Assembly: GCA_016930745.1 (NCBI GenBank)
Contig: JAFGGE010000141.1
Location: forward strand, 1 to 33,885
Origin: Sedimentisphaerales bacterium
Lineage (GTDB): Bacteria > Planctomycetota > Phycisphaerae > Sedimentisphaerales > Anaerohalosphaeraceae
Length of the DNA stretch: 33,885 nucleotides
Direction: 5' to 3'
In this document: positions 1 to 6,593 of the stretch, piece after piece
How the letters are laid out: every line of letters begins with the position of its first letter
Numbering within the stretch: position 1 is the first letter of the stretch
Notes under the pieces: model-generated
Told to the model about the DNA's origin: nothing
Seen by the model: only the letters and a program-made list of their open reading frames with translations
The model's database searches: none
Program-made: the position numbers and the translations under genes

Positions 1-20
1 AAGAAGGATAAGAAGAGAGA

Positions 21-51
21 GGGCGCAAAACGAGTACGTTTTGCGGCGCCC
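21..51 (-). terminator. Possible terminator of the DUF3795 gene
   Basis: A 9-bp perfect inverted repeat (CGCAAAACG / CGTTTTGCG, 4-nt loop) is extended by a GGG/CCC clamp with a small bulge. Read on the minus strand it lies about 55 nt past the stop codon of the DUF3795 gene and is followed by a pyrimidine-rich but not pure-T stretch. The stem is clear; its role as a terminator is inferred and only moderately supported. Confidence 0.4.
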
Positions 52-107
52 ACATTGAAAGAGGTTCAATCCTTCGTTTAGCAGAATCAATACGTAGTGA
101 ATGCCAT

Positions 108-491
108 TCAGTCCGGAACCGGCCAGGCGTCCAGGGAAAAGCCGCAGGGGCATTCTTTCTGGTACCACATAATCCGGGCTCCGCAGTCCGCACAGGACCA
201 TTGCCTCTCCTGTGCCTCCAGCCAGGCCTTTTTGCCGTGTTCTTTGATAAAGGTCAGGTTTGGCTCCATTGTCCAATGATGGGGCCATTTGTCGGTCATG
301 AATGTATGCAGTTCTTTACAAGGGTATTCACCGCAGAAGCAGCAAAACTCCAGGCCTTTTTCTTTCGAGCACCGACGGAACTTGCATTTCTCGATCGATT
401 TGTCGATACGATCACTCTGGCAGCCGCCACAGTCGGTCGCGCCGCAAGCGCCGCAATACAGGCTGCACGGACCGTAATGTGAGGTTTTCAT
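108..491 (-). CDS. DUF3795-like cysteine-rich protein
   Basis: A small soluble protein of 127 residues. The N-terminal half is packed with cysteines in CxxCG, CxxC and CCFC patterns typical of the DUF3795 family, which is thought to bind metal but has no established function. Two further Cys pairs (CADCG and ECPCG) lie near the C-terminus and look like a small zinc ribbon. The ATG at 491 is preferred over upstream in-frame starts because AAGGAGGA sits just 5' of it and the protein then begins directly with the conserved region. It is transcribed alone, divergently from the LTXXQ gene at 690. No signal peptide or membrane span is visible. The family call is fairly secure; the function is unknown. 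Confidence 0.8.
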   Translation of the reverse strand: MKTSHYGPCSLYCGACGATDCGGCQSDRIDKSIEKCKFRRCSKEKGLEFCCFCGEYPCKELHTFMTDKWPHHWTMEPNLTFIKEHGKKAWLEAQERQWSCADCGARIMWYQKECPCGFSLDAWPVPD

Positions 492-689
492 CCTGATCCT
501 CCTTGCATTCATGGATTTCAGCGCTACGCTTAAAATATATCCCAAAAACGCAATTTTTCTTAAAAAATCCGGTTTTTTTGGTGTATTTTCGGTTACCTGG
601 GCCCTATACGGTTCACTATATTATTGGAAACGAGGCTGTGTGGGCTGAGTTCTAAGTTATGTTAAAATAAGAAGTTAGGAGAAAAAGGT

Positions 690-1643
690 ATGAAACGAAC
701 AGGGATTTTTGTGCTGACCGCCGTGATTTTGGTTTGTTTGGTCGGCCAGTCAGTGCTGGCTCAGCCCGCCGGTCGTGGGCAGGGCCGTCAGGGAGACACC
801 GCTCAGGGGGATCGGCCTCGTATGATGGGCGGCGAAGGGATGTTTGGGGGATTGAATCTTGATGAAAAGCAACAGGCCAAGATGAATGAAATCCGCACCA
901 AATACATGGACCAGATTCGCACTGCCGAATCGGCCGAGGCCCGTCGCGATCTGTTCACCAAGATGCGGGAAGAAGTCAACGGCATTCTCACCGCCGAACA
1001 GCGGGCTCAGATGCAGCAGCGGATGGGCCAGGGACGTCCTGAGCAGCCTGTCCAGCCTGCCGCCCCTGCTCCCGCGATGGGCGATCCCATGGCGATGATT
1101 CGTCAGATGGCCGAACAGCTCAATCTGACGCAGGAACAGCAGACCAAGGTTGCCGAATTGTATCGGGCCGCCATGCAGAAGTTTATGACCGATATCCGGG
1201 AACAGGTCCTCACCGAAGAGCAGCGGACTCGTCTGGGCCGACGCGGTATGGGCGGCATGGGCATGATGCCTGGTGGGCCCGGGTCTCAGGATCGCGGTCC
1301 CGGCATGATGGGCCGCGGCGGGATGTTTGGAATGGAAGGCCTGGACTTATCCGAGGATCAGCAGAAGAAAATGGATACGATCCGTCAGAAATACATGGAT
1401 CAGATGCAGAATGCCGATCGGGATTCCCGTCGTGAAGTATTCACCAAGATGCGGGAAGAGATGGACAGTGTTCTGACTGAAGAACAGAAGAAGAAAGCCG
1501 AAGAATTGCGTCAGCAGCGTGGCTTTGGCGGTCGAGGTCAGGGCCAGGAAGGCCAGGGACCTGCCGGCAGGCAGGGCGGCCAGGGCGCTCCCGGCAGTCG
1601 ACGAGGCGGTGCGCAGGGCCAGGGTGGTCCCGGCGGCCAATAA
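690..1643 (+). CDS. Secreted Spy/LTXXQ-like repeat protein
   Basis: A 317-residue exported protein with a clear signal peptide (residues 1-24, predicted cleavage after VLA). It has three copies of an alpha-helical module bounded by LTxxQ-type motifs, at about residues 53-112, 130-185 and 215-280. They share a core of the kind KMREExxxxLTxEQ and are joined by Gly/Gln/Met/Arg-rich linkers; the tail is almost pure G/Q/R/P. LTXXQ domains occur in Spy, CpxP, ZraP and CnrX, periplasmic proteins that sense envelope stress or metal, or act as chaperones. Modules one and three are close paralogues, indicating internal duplication. AGGAG precedes the ATG, and a hairpin at 1663 closes the unit. The membrane-anchored protein at 2660 has the same modules. 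The linkers are rich in Met but have no His/Cys metal cluster. Exact function is unknown. Confidence 0.8.
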   Translation: MKRTGIFVLTAVILVCLVGQSVLAQPAGRGQGRQGDTAQGDRPRMMGGEGMFGGLNLDEKQQAKMNEIRTKYMDQIRTAESAEARRDLFTKMREEVNGILTAEQRAQMQQRMGQGRPEQPVQPAAPAPAMGDPMAMIRQMAEQLNLTQEQQTKVAELYRAAMQKFMTDIREQVLTEEQRTRLGRRGMGGMGMMPGGPGSQDRGPGMMGRGGMFGMEGLDLSEDQQKKMDTIRQKYMDQMQNADRDSRREVFTKMREEMDSVLTEEQKKKAEELRQQRGFGGRGQGQEGQGPAGRQGGQGAPGSRRGGAQGQGGPGGQ

Positions 1644-1662
1644 ATAATGAATTCTCACTCAC

Positions 1663-1703
1663 GCGGGCCGGCGGTTTCGCAGAGGGCCTCCGGCCCGCTT
1701 TCC
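1663..1703 (+). terminator. Intrinsic terminator after the LTXXQ gene
   Basis: A 9-bp perfect GC-rich stem (GCGGGCCGG / CCGGCCCGC, 18-nt loop) is followed by TTTCCC, 20 nt after the stop codon. The U tract is short, so termination may be partial. Confidence 0.6.
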
Positions 1704-1804
1704 CTGAAGTTGCGGTATTTAAAAAGTCGATAAGAGAACGGACCTTCCGGGCATGATCCGGGAGGCAAGGACCAGGACAAGTGAGTCGTACATGCTTGGG
1801 GGAA

Positions 1805-1833
1805 TTGACCTTGCCACAGGCAGGGAGTACAAT
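1805..1833 (+). promoter_or_regulatory. Sigma70-type promoter at the ECF sigma gene
   Basis: TTGACC and TACAAT are separated by exactly 17 bp. The expected transcription start is about 1840, which coincides with an in-frame GTG of the sigma-factor frame. This argues that longer upstream starts (1753, 1792) are not used from this promoter. Confidence 0.5.
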
Positions 1834-1839
1834 AAAGCA

Positions 1840-2406
1840 GTGGAAGATCAGGAACGGCTGGACATCCGAGCCTCCTGCCAAGGGGATCAGGAGGCGTACC
1901 GGCGGCTTGTGGAGCGGCATCAAAGACAGGTGGCCGGGCTGCTATGGCGATTCACGAGGGACAAGGGCGTCCTGGAGGAGTTGGTGCAGGAGGTGTTTGT
2001 ACAGGCGTATTTCTCGCTTTCGGGATACCGAGGCGAGGGCTCTTTTGCGGGATGGCTGAGCTGTATTGCGACCCGGACCGGATACCGATTCTGGAAGAAG
2101 CAGTCCCGCGAAAATGCTCATTATGAAATCAACGAGGCCGATGCGGTCGAGCAGCCGGAGGACACCGATGAAGTGACACCGCAGGAAGCGGGACAAGTCC
2201 TCCATACGCTGCTGGCCCAGATAAACGAGACGGATCGGCTGGTGCTGACGCTGATGTATTTCGACGGATGCAGCACCGAGCAGATTGCCGAACGGATGGG
2301 CTGGAATCGCGCCATGGTCAAGATGCGGGCCTATCGGGCCCGGAATAAATTGCGTGCCCTTGCCGAAGAGCAGGGAATTTGGGAGACATTGGGATGGATA
2401 CGTTAA
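1840..2406 (+). CDS. ECF RNA polymerase sigma factor
   Basis: A sigma-70 family protein of the extracytoplasmic-function type with region 2 (from about DQEAYRRLVERH through the aromatic FAGWL/RFWKK segment) and region 4 (a helix-turn-helix around STEQIAERMGWN). It directs RNA polymerase to a dedicated promoter set. From GTG 1840 it is 188 residues, a normal ECF length, with the usual short stretch before region 2. The frame stays open upstream to ATGs at 1792 and 1753, but neither has a convincing ribosome-binding site. It overlaps the next gene (2394) by 13 nt, implying translational coupling with a small membrane protein and then a membrane LTXXQ protein. That is the layout expected for a sigma factor held by a membrane anti-sigma. 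Family certain, start uncertain, trigger unknown. Confidence 0.85.
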   Translation: MEDQERLDIRASCQGDQEAYRRLVERHQRQVAGLLWRFTRDKGVLEELVQEVFVQAYFSLSGYRGEGSFAGWLSCIATRTGYRFWKKQSRENAHYEINEADAVEQPEDTDEVTPQEAGQVLHTLLAQINETDRLVLTLMYFDGCSTEQIAERMGWNRAMVKMRAYRARNKLRALAEEQGIWETLGWIR

Positions 2407-2666
2407 AACAGATTGACAGGCTGGTGTCGCGGGCCAGGCAGGAGGTTGTTCCTGTGGTGGACGTGGCCGACCGGGTGCTGTGGCGAATCCGCACGGCTGG
2501 AGTGGGCGTCAAGCCTCCCGTGCCGATCGCGCCTTTGGGCATTTTTGCGGGCCTCAGCGCCGTGGCCGCCTCGATCATCGTATTCCTGGCGATCCATGCG
2601 TGGATGGCGATGAACAATCCCATGATGGAGCTGTACCGGCCTGTGCAGGTGGCGTCGTTATGGTAG
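2394..2666 (+). CDS. Small single-span membrane protein, candidate anti-sigma
   Basis: A 90-residue protein with a charged cytoplasmic N-terminal helix (MDTLKQIDRLVSRAR...), one transmembrane span at about residues 46-66 and a short C-terminal tail. It overlaps the end of the sigma gene by 13 nt, and its stop overlaps the start of the next gene, so the three are almost certainly co-translated. Size, topology and position match CnrY-type anti-sigma factors, which grip an ECF sigma with a short N-terminal helix. The N-terminal pattern I-D/E-RLV recurs in the protein at 6143 that follows the second ECF sigma. No zinc-binding HxxxCxxC (ZAS) motif is present. The anti-sigma role is inference from context. 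Confidence 0.7.
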   Translation: MDTLKQIDRLVSRARQEVVPVVDVADRVLWRIRTAGVGVKPPVPIAPLGIFAGLSAVAASIIVFLAIHAWMAMNNPMMELYRPVQVASLW

Positions 2667-3784
2667 AGCCGTTCGGCGACAACGGAATCCCACAGGGACC
2701 GCGTGTGTTCATGTGTCGCCGACGGATGGCGCAGATCACGCTGCTGGGATGTTTGATCCTGTTTTTTGGGATCGCGATCGGGTGGGGCCTGCCCTATCTT
2801 GTGGGACCGACTCCCGGCGGAGATACGTCAAAACCGCTGGATGAAGGGATGCTGCATGGAGCCATTCAGGTTATGCGGGACAATTATAATCTGAGTGAAG
2901 AACAGGTAGGTAAACTCGATAAGACGATGCGGAAGCATTTTGAAACCTTGGAGGAATACCGCATCGATATGGAACAGAAGATGGAGGACCTGCAAGCCAA
3001 ACTGGTGGTCGATCTGAAAGCGATCCTGGATGTCGAGCAATTTAGGAAATGGCGCGAAGATATCGAAAAAATGCGTGATCGCCGCGGCTGGCGGGAACGT
3101 CCGGGAGGGCGTGAAGGACGCGGCGGCCCCGGAGGACCGATCAATCCCGGCGATTGGATTAGACGAATGAACGAATGGCTCGAACTGAATCCCCAACAGA
3201 AGATTCAGGCCGAACAAATCGCCAAGAGATATTTCGATTCTTTTTTTAAGACCGAATCGCCCGAAGAGCGCGGCAAGCTGTTTGAGAAGATGCGGGAGGA
3301 GTTCAACGGTATTTTAACGGAACAGCAGCGGGCGAAAATGCGCCAATTGATGGAGCAGCGGCAAGGCCGCGATGGACGCGGTGGACCGGGCAGCGGGGAT
3401 CCGCTATGGCCGATTGCGGCCCTGCAAAGGGCGGTCGAGCCGCTGGATCTTACCGAAGAACAGAAGCAGCAGGTCGAACAGATTCTCCAGAAGTATACGG
3501 AACAGGTCCGTACTGCTGAATCATCGGAAAACCGCCGTCAGCTGTTTGAGACGATTCGAAGGGAAGTGGACGCCGTCCTTACCGAGCCTCAGCGACAGCA
3601 AATGCAGCAGCGTCTTGAGCCGCGTCCCTCGCGCGACGGACGCGGCGGCCAGGGACCGGCAGGAGGTCCCCCGGGGCCGCGCGAGGAGCCGCCCGGACCG
3701 CCGCCGGATCGAAATCCCTCTTTCCCCGATGATGGAGCATCCGATAGGTCTCTGTCTTCCGGATCGTTTTACACAAACCGGTAA
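2660..3784 (+). CDS. Membrane-anchored LTXXQ-repeat protein, candidate sensor
   Basis: A 374-residue protein with a transmembrane span at about residues 26-50. The extracytoplasmic part holds three LTXXQ-like helical modules (about 75-140, 170-235 and 262-325) separated by Arg/Gly/Pro-rich linkers. Modules two and three share a RTAES/KTESPEERxxLF...ILTExQR pattern with the secreted protein at 690. The tail is Pro/Gly rich and disordered. ATG 2660 overlaps the stop of the preceding gene and is preferred to the open upstream frame, which overlaps the small membrane gene. In the cnrYXH system the LTXXQ protein CnrX is the metal-responsive sensor acting on the CnrY-CnrH pair. A sensing role here is inferred from that parallel. 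The protein is much longer than CnrX (about 150 residues) and has no obvious His/Cys ligands. Confidence 0.75.
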   Translation: MVEPFGDNGIPQGPRVFMCRRRMAQITLLGCLILFFGIAIGWGLPYLVGPTPGGDTSKPLDEGMLHGAIQVMRDNYNLSEEQVGKLDKTMRKHFETLEEYRIDMEQKMEDLQAKLVVDLKAILDVEQFRKWREDIEKMRDRRGWRERPGGREGRGGPGGPINPGDWIRRMNEWLELNPQQKIQAEQIAKRYFDSFFKTESPEERGKLFEKMREEFNGILTEQQRAKMRQLMEQRQGRDGRGGPGSGDPLWPIAALQRAVEPLDLTEEQKQQVEQILQKYTEQVRTAESSENRRQLFETIRREVDAVLTEPQRQQMQQRLEPRPSRDGRGGQGPAGGPPGPREEPPGPPPDRNPSFPDDGASDRSLSSGSFYTNR

Positions 3785-3820
3785 TTCCTCTCTGAAAACG
3801 CTCCCGAGCGGCAAATCGGA

Positions 3821-3849
3821 TTGACAATTCCCGTCCGATCCGGTACCAT
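3821..3849 (+). promoter_or_regulatory. Sigma70-type promoter of the STAS gene
   Basis: A perfect -35 (TTGACA), 17-bp spacer and TACCAT as -10. The predicted start near 3856 leaves a leader of about 27 nt before ATG 3883. It separates this unit from the LTXXQ operon. Confidence 0.6.
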
Positions 3850-3882
3850 CCGTCTGTTTTATGGACCAGTTGGGAGACTGTT

Positions 3883-4254
3883 ATGAAAGAGCGAATTCCA
3901 CCGGTAGGCATCGCCTACTCCGGCGGCGTCACCGTGGCGACCCTGACCTATGAGCGTATCCTGGAGGATGCGGACCTGCGGACCCTTGAAAAAACCATCC
4001 TTCCGATTGTCGAACCGGATATCAAGCTGGTAATGGACTTTTCGAGTGTCCAGTTTCTTACCAGCGCTGCGCTGGGGCTGCTGATCCGAATCAGCAAGAA
4101 GGTCCGGGAAAATCAGGGGCAGATGAGTCTGTGCGGAATTCAGCCGAAAATCATGGAAGTTTTCAAAATCACGCAATTGGATCGTGTGTTCGACATCCAG
4201 CCGGATGTGCCCGCCGGGCTCAGAGCCGTGCAGGGGCAGGTTTCGGAGTCCTAA
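3883..4254 (+). CDS. STAS-domain anti-sigma factor antagonist
   Basis: A 123-residue single-domain protein of the SpoIIAA/RsbV class, which binds a HATPase anti-sigma kinase when unphosphorylated and so frees a sigma factor or other client. The core DFSSVQFLTSAALG (residues 52-65) aligns with the SpoIIAA phosphorylation loop. Ser61 matches the phosphorylated serine, while the usual Asp before it is Thr60. The later helix MEVFKITQLDRVF is also typical. GGGAG lies just upstream of the ATG. The next gene (4334) encodes the matching kinase, so the two form a partner-switching pair. No sigma of the SigB/SigF type lies nearby; the client could be a distant sigma, a phosphatase or the protein at 4912. 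Confidence 0.88.
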   Translation: MKERIPPVGIAYSGGVTVATLTYERILEDADLRTLEKTILPIVEPDIKLVMDFSSVQFLTSAALGLLIRISKKVRENQGQMSLCGIQPKIMEVFKITQLDRVFDIQPDVPAGLRAVQGQVSES

Positions 4255-4333
4255 GGATAGAAAATTGGGATCTCCGGGACAAAATCTTCGCATTGAGTTA
4301 GGCCCGATTCGGTTCCGAACGATATAAGAATAT

Positions 4334-4759
4334 ATGACGACAGGACAGTCCAATCGTAAGTTTGTGACCATTGCCAGCAACAGCACCGCCGTAGAGCGGC
4401 TTTGCAGCCGTTTACTGGCCGAAGCGGCGGAGAATCACTATTGCGAAGATCATCTGTTCGCCATCCACCTGGCCCTGGAGGAGGCCCTGATGAACGCCGC
4501 CAAACACGGAAACGAGATGGATCCGAAAAAGGAAGTCGCCGTGGAATACGCGATTACTCCCGAAAAATTCGACATTTCTATCTCCGATCAGGGGCCGGGA
4601 TTCAATCCGGGAACGCTGCCCGATCCGAGAAGTGAGGAGAATTTGTACAAATACGAGGGTCGGGGGGTGCTGCTGATGAGGTCCTATATGGATGTCGTGG
4701 AATTCAACGAAAAAGGCAACTGCGTCCACATGATTAAATATCGGGCGCCACAAAGCTGA
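4334..4759 (+). CDS. HATPase anti-sigma serine kinase, RsbW/SpoIIAB-like
   Basis: A 141-residue GHKL-fold ATPase. The N-box is ALEEALMNAAKHGN with Glu50, Asn54 and His58. The G1 box is DQGPGF (85-90). The G2 region is GRGVLLMRS (109-117). This is the minimal HATPase_c_2 architecture of anti-sigma kinases that phosphorylate STAS antagonists on serine. It lies 79 nt after the STAS gene in the same orientation. The ribosome-binding site before the ATG is weak (AAGAA-like), and no alternative start fits better. With the upstream gene it forms a partner-switching module; the controlled client is not identifiable from the window. Confidence 0.88.
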   Translation: MTTGQSNRKFVTIASNSTAVERLCSRLLAEAAENHYCEDHLFAIHLALEEALMNAAKHGNEMDPKKEVAVEYAITPEKFDISISDQGPGFNPGTLPDPRSEENLYKYEGRGVLLMRSYMDVVEFNEKGNCVHMIKYRAPQS

Positions 4760-4911
4760 TTTTGCCTTCCATCCTTACCTGTCCTTCGGTTTTTTACCTC
4801 TTTATGAGACCTTGCATGCGGTGAGTCCTTTTTTCGCTTTTTTCCCCAAGTTAACGTCTGTTCGTGCCGACAAGGGGCGGTATTGGATCGTATTGTCGTG
4901 TGAGAAACGGT

Positions 4912-5370
4912 ATGGTGACGGACCTTAAATCGGGGAAAGAAGCAAAAGATCTGGCCGGACAACTGCTGGACCAGATGGTCGATTTTTTACCGGAGGATGG
5001 CCCGATTCTGGTGGTTCGGGGGCAGGAAGGGGATTATTTTATCAGCGATCCCGACCGGCTGGACCTGTCCTTCTGCCAGGAGGTCCTTCAGGACCTGCAC
5101 GAGCGGATCGGCGACGGCTGGGAGCCGGTCACAGCCCAAACCCAGGAGTGCTTTATTACCGGATTGCAGGTTGCGACAGAGCCCGGCGGCGATCTTTCGG
5201 TCTTTCTGGTCCTGCCGGGATATTCCGGGGAGACGGTTCAGGCCAATGCCGATCTGATCGAGACCCTTCTGGGCCAGATTCATGCCATCGCCAATCTGCT
5301 GGTCCGAATTCGCCAGATGGAGCGATTCCTGCGTTTTCGCGAGCATTTGGAAACCTGCTGTCCCGATTAA
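4912..5370 (+). CDS. Hypothetical soluble protein
   Basis: A 152-residue cytoplasmic-looking protein (168 if the GTG at 4864 is used). I do not recognise the family. It has no signal peptide or membrane span. It is acidic, with alternating hydrophobic strands such as PILVVRG, LSVFLVLPGYSG and a C-terminal amphipathic helix (IHAIANLLVRIRQMERFLRFREHLE) that could be a coiled-coil or docking helix. It lies 152 nt after the anti-sigma kinase in the same direction, so it may be a client or input of the STAS/kinase pair, but this is only proximity. Neither start has a strong ribosome-binding site; 4912 is preferred because the sequence before it is low in secondary-structure character. Confidence 0.6.
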   Translation: MVTDLKSGKEAKDLAGQLLDQMVDFLPEDGPILVVRGQEGDYFISDPDRLDLSFCQEVLQDLHERIGDGWEPVTAQTQECFITGLQVATEPGGDLSVFLVLPGYSGETVQANADLIETLLGQIHAIANLLVRIRQMERFLRFREHLETCCPD

Positions 5371-5555
5371 AAAAGTCGATGCCAAATCCTATTTCTCGGA
5401 TAGATGTTTTCTCAGGCCGGTTCCTTTGGGTTTCCAGGGAAACAAGTCTGGTTATTCATTGATTTCATGCCTTCGCTTGGCAATTGTAAATTATTGTCAT
5501 AAAAAGAATTAGAAAAAAACAACTCAAGCCCATACGAAAAGCCCCCCCCATTCGT

Positions 5556-5561
5556 TATAAT
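5556..5561 (+). promoter_or_regulatory. Consensus -10 box before the second ECF sigma
   Basis: TATAAT lies 43 nt before the chosen ATG (5605). At 16-18 bp upstream there is no good -35; an eight-C run falls in the spacer. Either a weak sigma70 promoter or one needing an activator. Confidence 0.4.
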
Positions 5562-5604
5562 AGAGGCGAAAGTGGTTTTTCCGAACCGAGGGGACGGGAT
5601 ACGG

Positions 5605-6177
5605 ATGCAAGAAGACAAGTGGTTAGTGGAGCAGTTGAAACGCGGAGATTCTGCGGCGCTTTCGCAAATTTACGAGAAATACGGAGAATCGCTGCTGTTG
5701 ATCGCACATCGTCTGCTGAAGGATCGGGCGTCGGCTGAGGATGTGCTGCATGATGTATTTCTGGCCTTTGCCGAGGCGATTGAGTCGTTTACATTGACAG
5801 GCGGTCTCAGGAGTTTTCTGGCCACGTGTACGGTCAATCGTGCGCGCGATGTGTACCGCCGGCGAAAACGGATCTGGCCGCTGGAAGAAACGGATGCCAT
5901 TATAGGCGATCCTGGCAACCAACCCGAGCAGGAGGCCCAAACCAACGAGGAATTGGAATTGCTGGCCGAGGCGATGGGGGGATTGCCTTATGAGCAGCGG
6001 GAGGCGATCCTGCTGAAGATTCATGGAGGTTTGAAATTTCGGGAAATTGGCGAAATACAAAACGTGTCAACCAATACGGTTCAGGGACGATATCGCTATG
6101 GGATGGAAAAACTAAGGCAGTTTTTGGATGATGAGGCGGATCATGAAGAACATGCGGGATATCGAACGGTTGGTTAA
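5605..6177 (+). CDS. ECF RNA polymerase sigma factor (second)
   Basis: A 190-residue sigma-70 family protein. Region 2 spans about residues 13-85 (DSAALSQIYEKYG, then the RASAEDVLHDVFLAF helix), and region 4 about 120-178 (LPYEQREAILLKIHGGLKFREIGEIQNVSTNTV). An ATG 33 nt upstream (5572) is in frame, but 5605 has a GAGGGGACGGGA purine run at suitable distance. The gene overlaps the following small membrane protein by 35 nt. This copies the arrangement at 1840/2394, but here no LTXXQ protein follows. The two sigma factors differ widely in sequence, so they are separate regulators rather than a recent duplicate. Target genes are unknown. Confidence 0.88.
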   Translation: MQEDKWLVEQLKRGDSAALSQIYEKYGESLLLIAHRLLKDRASAEDVLHDVFLAFAEAIESFTLTGGLRSFLATCTVNRARDVYRRRKRIWPLEETDAIIGDPGNQPEQEAQTNEELELLAEAMGGLPYEQREAILLKIHGGLKFREIGEIQNVSTNTVQGRYRYGMEKLRQFLDDEADHEEHAGYRTVG

Positions 6178-6424
6178 ACAGTGGTGCGCTCCAACCGATG
6201 CCGAAACCCGACATCGGATCCTGGGGGACGCCATGGAGGCGATCGAGCGTCTGGGCCGGCGGCGGCATGCCCATGGAGCGAGAGCGATCTTTCTGGAGCA
6301 GTTGGGCAGCTACCGAATGGCCAAAATTGCCGGCCTTGCCGCGCTGATTACCGTGACCGTCATGCTGGCCCAGTATCTTCTGTTTCTGTTTCAGCTTCGG
6401 CTGGAATACCCGTACTTTTTCTAA
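6143..6424 (+). CDS. Small single-span membrane protein, candidate anti-sigma partner
   Basis: A 93-residue protein. The N-terminal part is charged and helical (MKNMRDIERLVKQW...), followed by a transmembrane span at about residues 58-82 (MAKIAGLAALITVTVMLAQY) and a very short aromatic tail. ATG 6143 is preferred over 6128 and 6131 because GAGGCGGA precedes it. It overlaps the end of the second ECF sigma gene, so the two are translationally coupled. Topology, size and the I-E-RLV motif match the protein at 2394, suggesting both are minimal membrane tethers for their sigma factors. There is no zinc-binding anti-sigma motif. The role is inferred. Confidence 0.65.
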   Translation: MKNMRDIERLVKQWCAPTDAETRHRILGDAMEAIERLGRRRHAHGARAIFLEQLGSYRMAKIAGLAALITVTVMLAQYLLFLFQLRLEYPYFF

Positions 6425-6517
6425 GGGAAACCCCGACGGCGACGATAGGAGCAGACGCCCGGAGGGCCCGGGACGGTCGAGGAGTTTCAAAGGGAGGATG
6501 ATTCCGGGAGTTTGGTT

Positions 6518-6545
6518 TTGCTTTTGAAGCCGGGACGAGTATAAT
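6518..6545 (+). promoter_or_regulatory. Putative promoter of the GH10-like gene
   Basis: A perfect TATAAT (6540-6545) lies 16 bp after TTGCTT (6518-6523). The -35 is poor (3 of 6), the -10 excellent. It would give a leader of about 42 nt before the TTG start at 6594. Confidence 0.45.
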
Positions 6546-6593
6546 CACGCACCTTATACAACGAATGGATGGATCGAGCGATAGGAAATAAGG

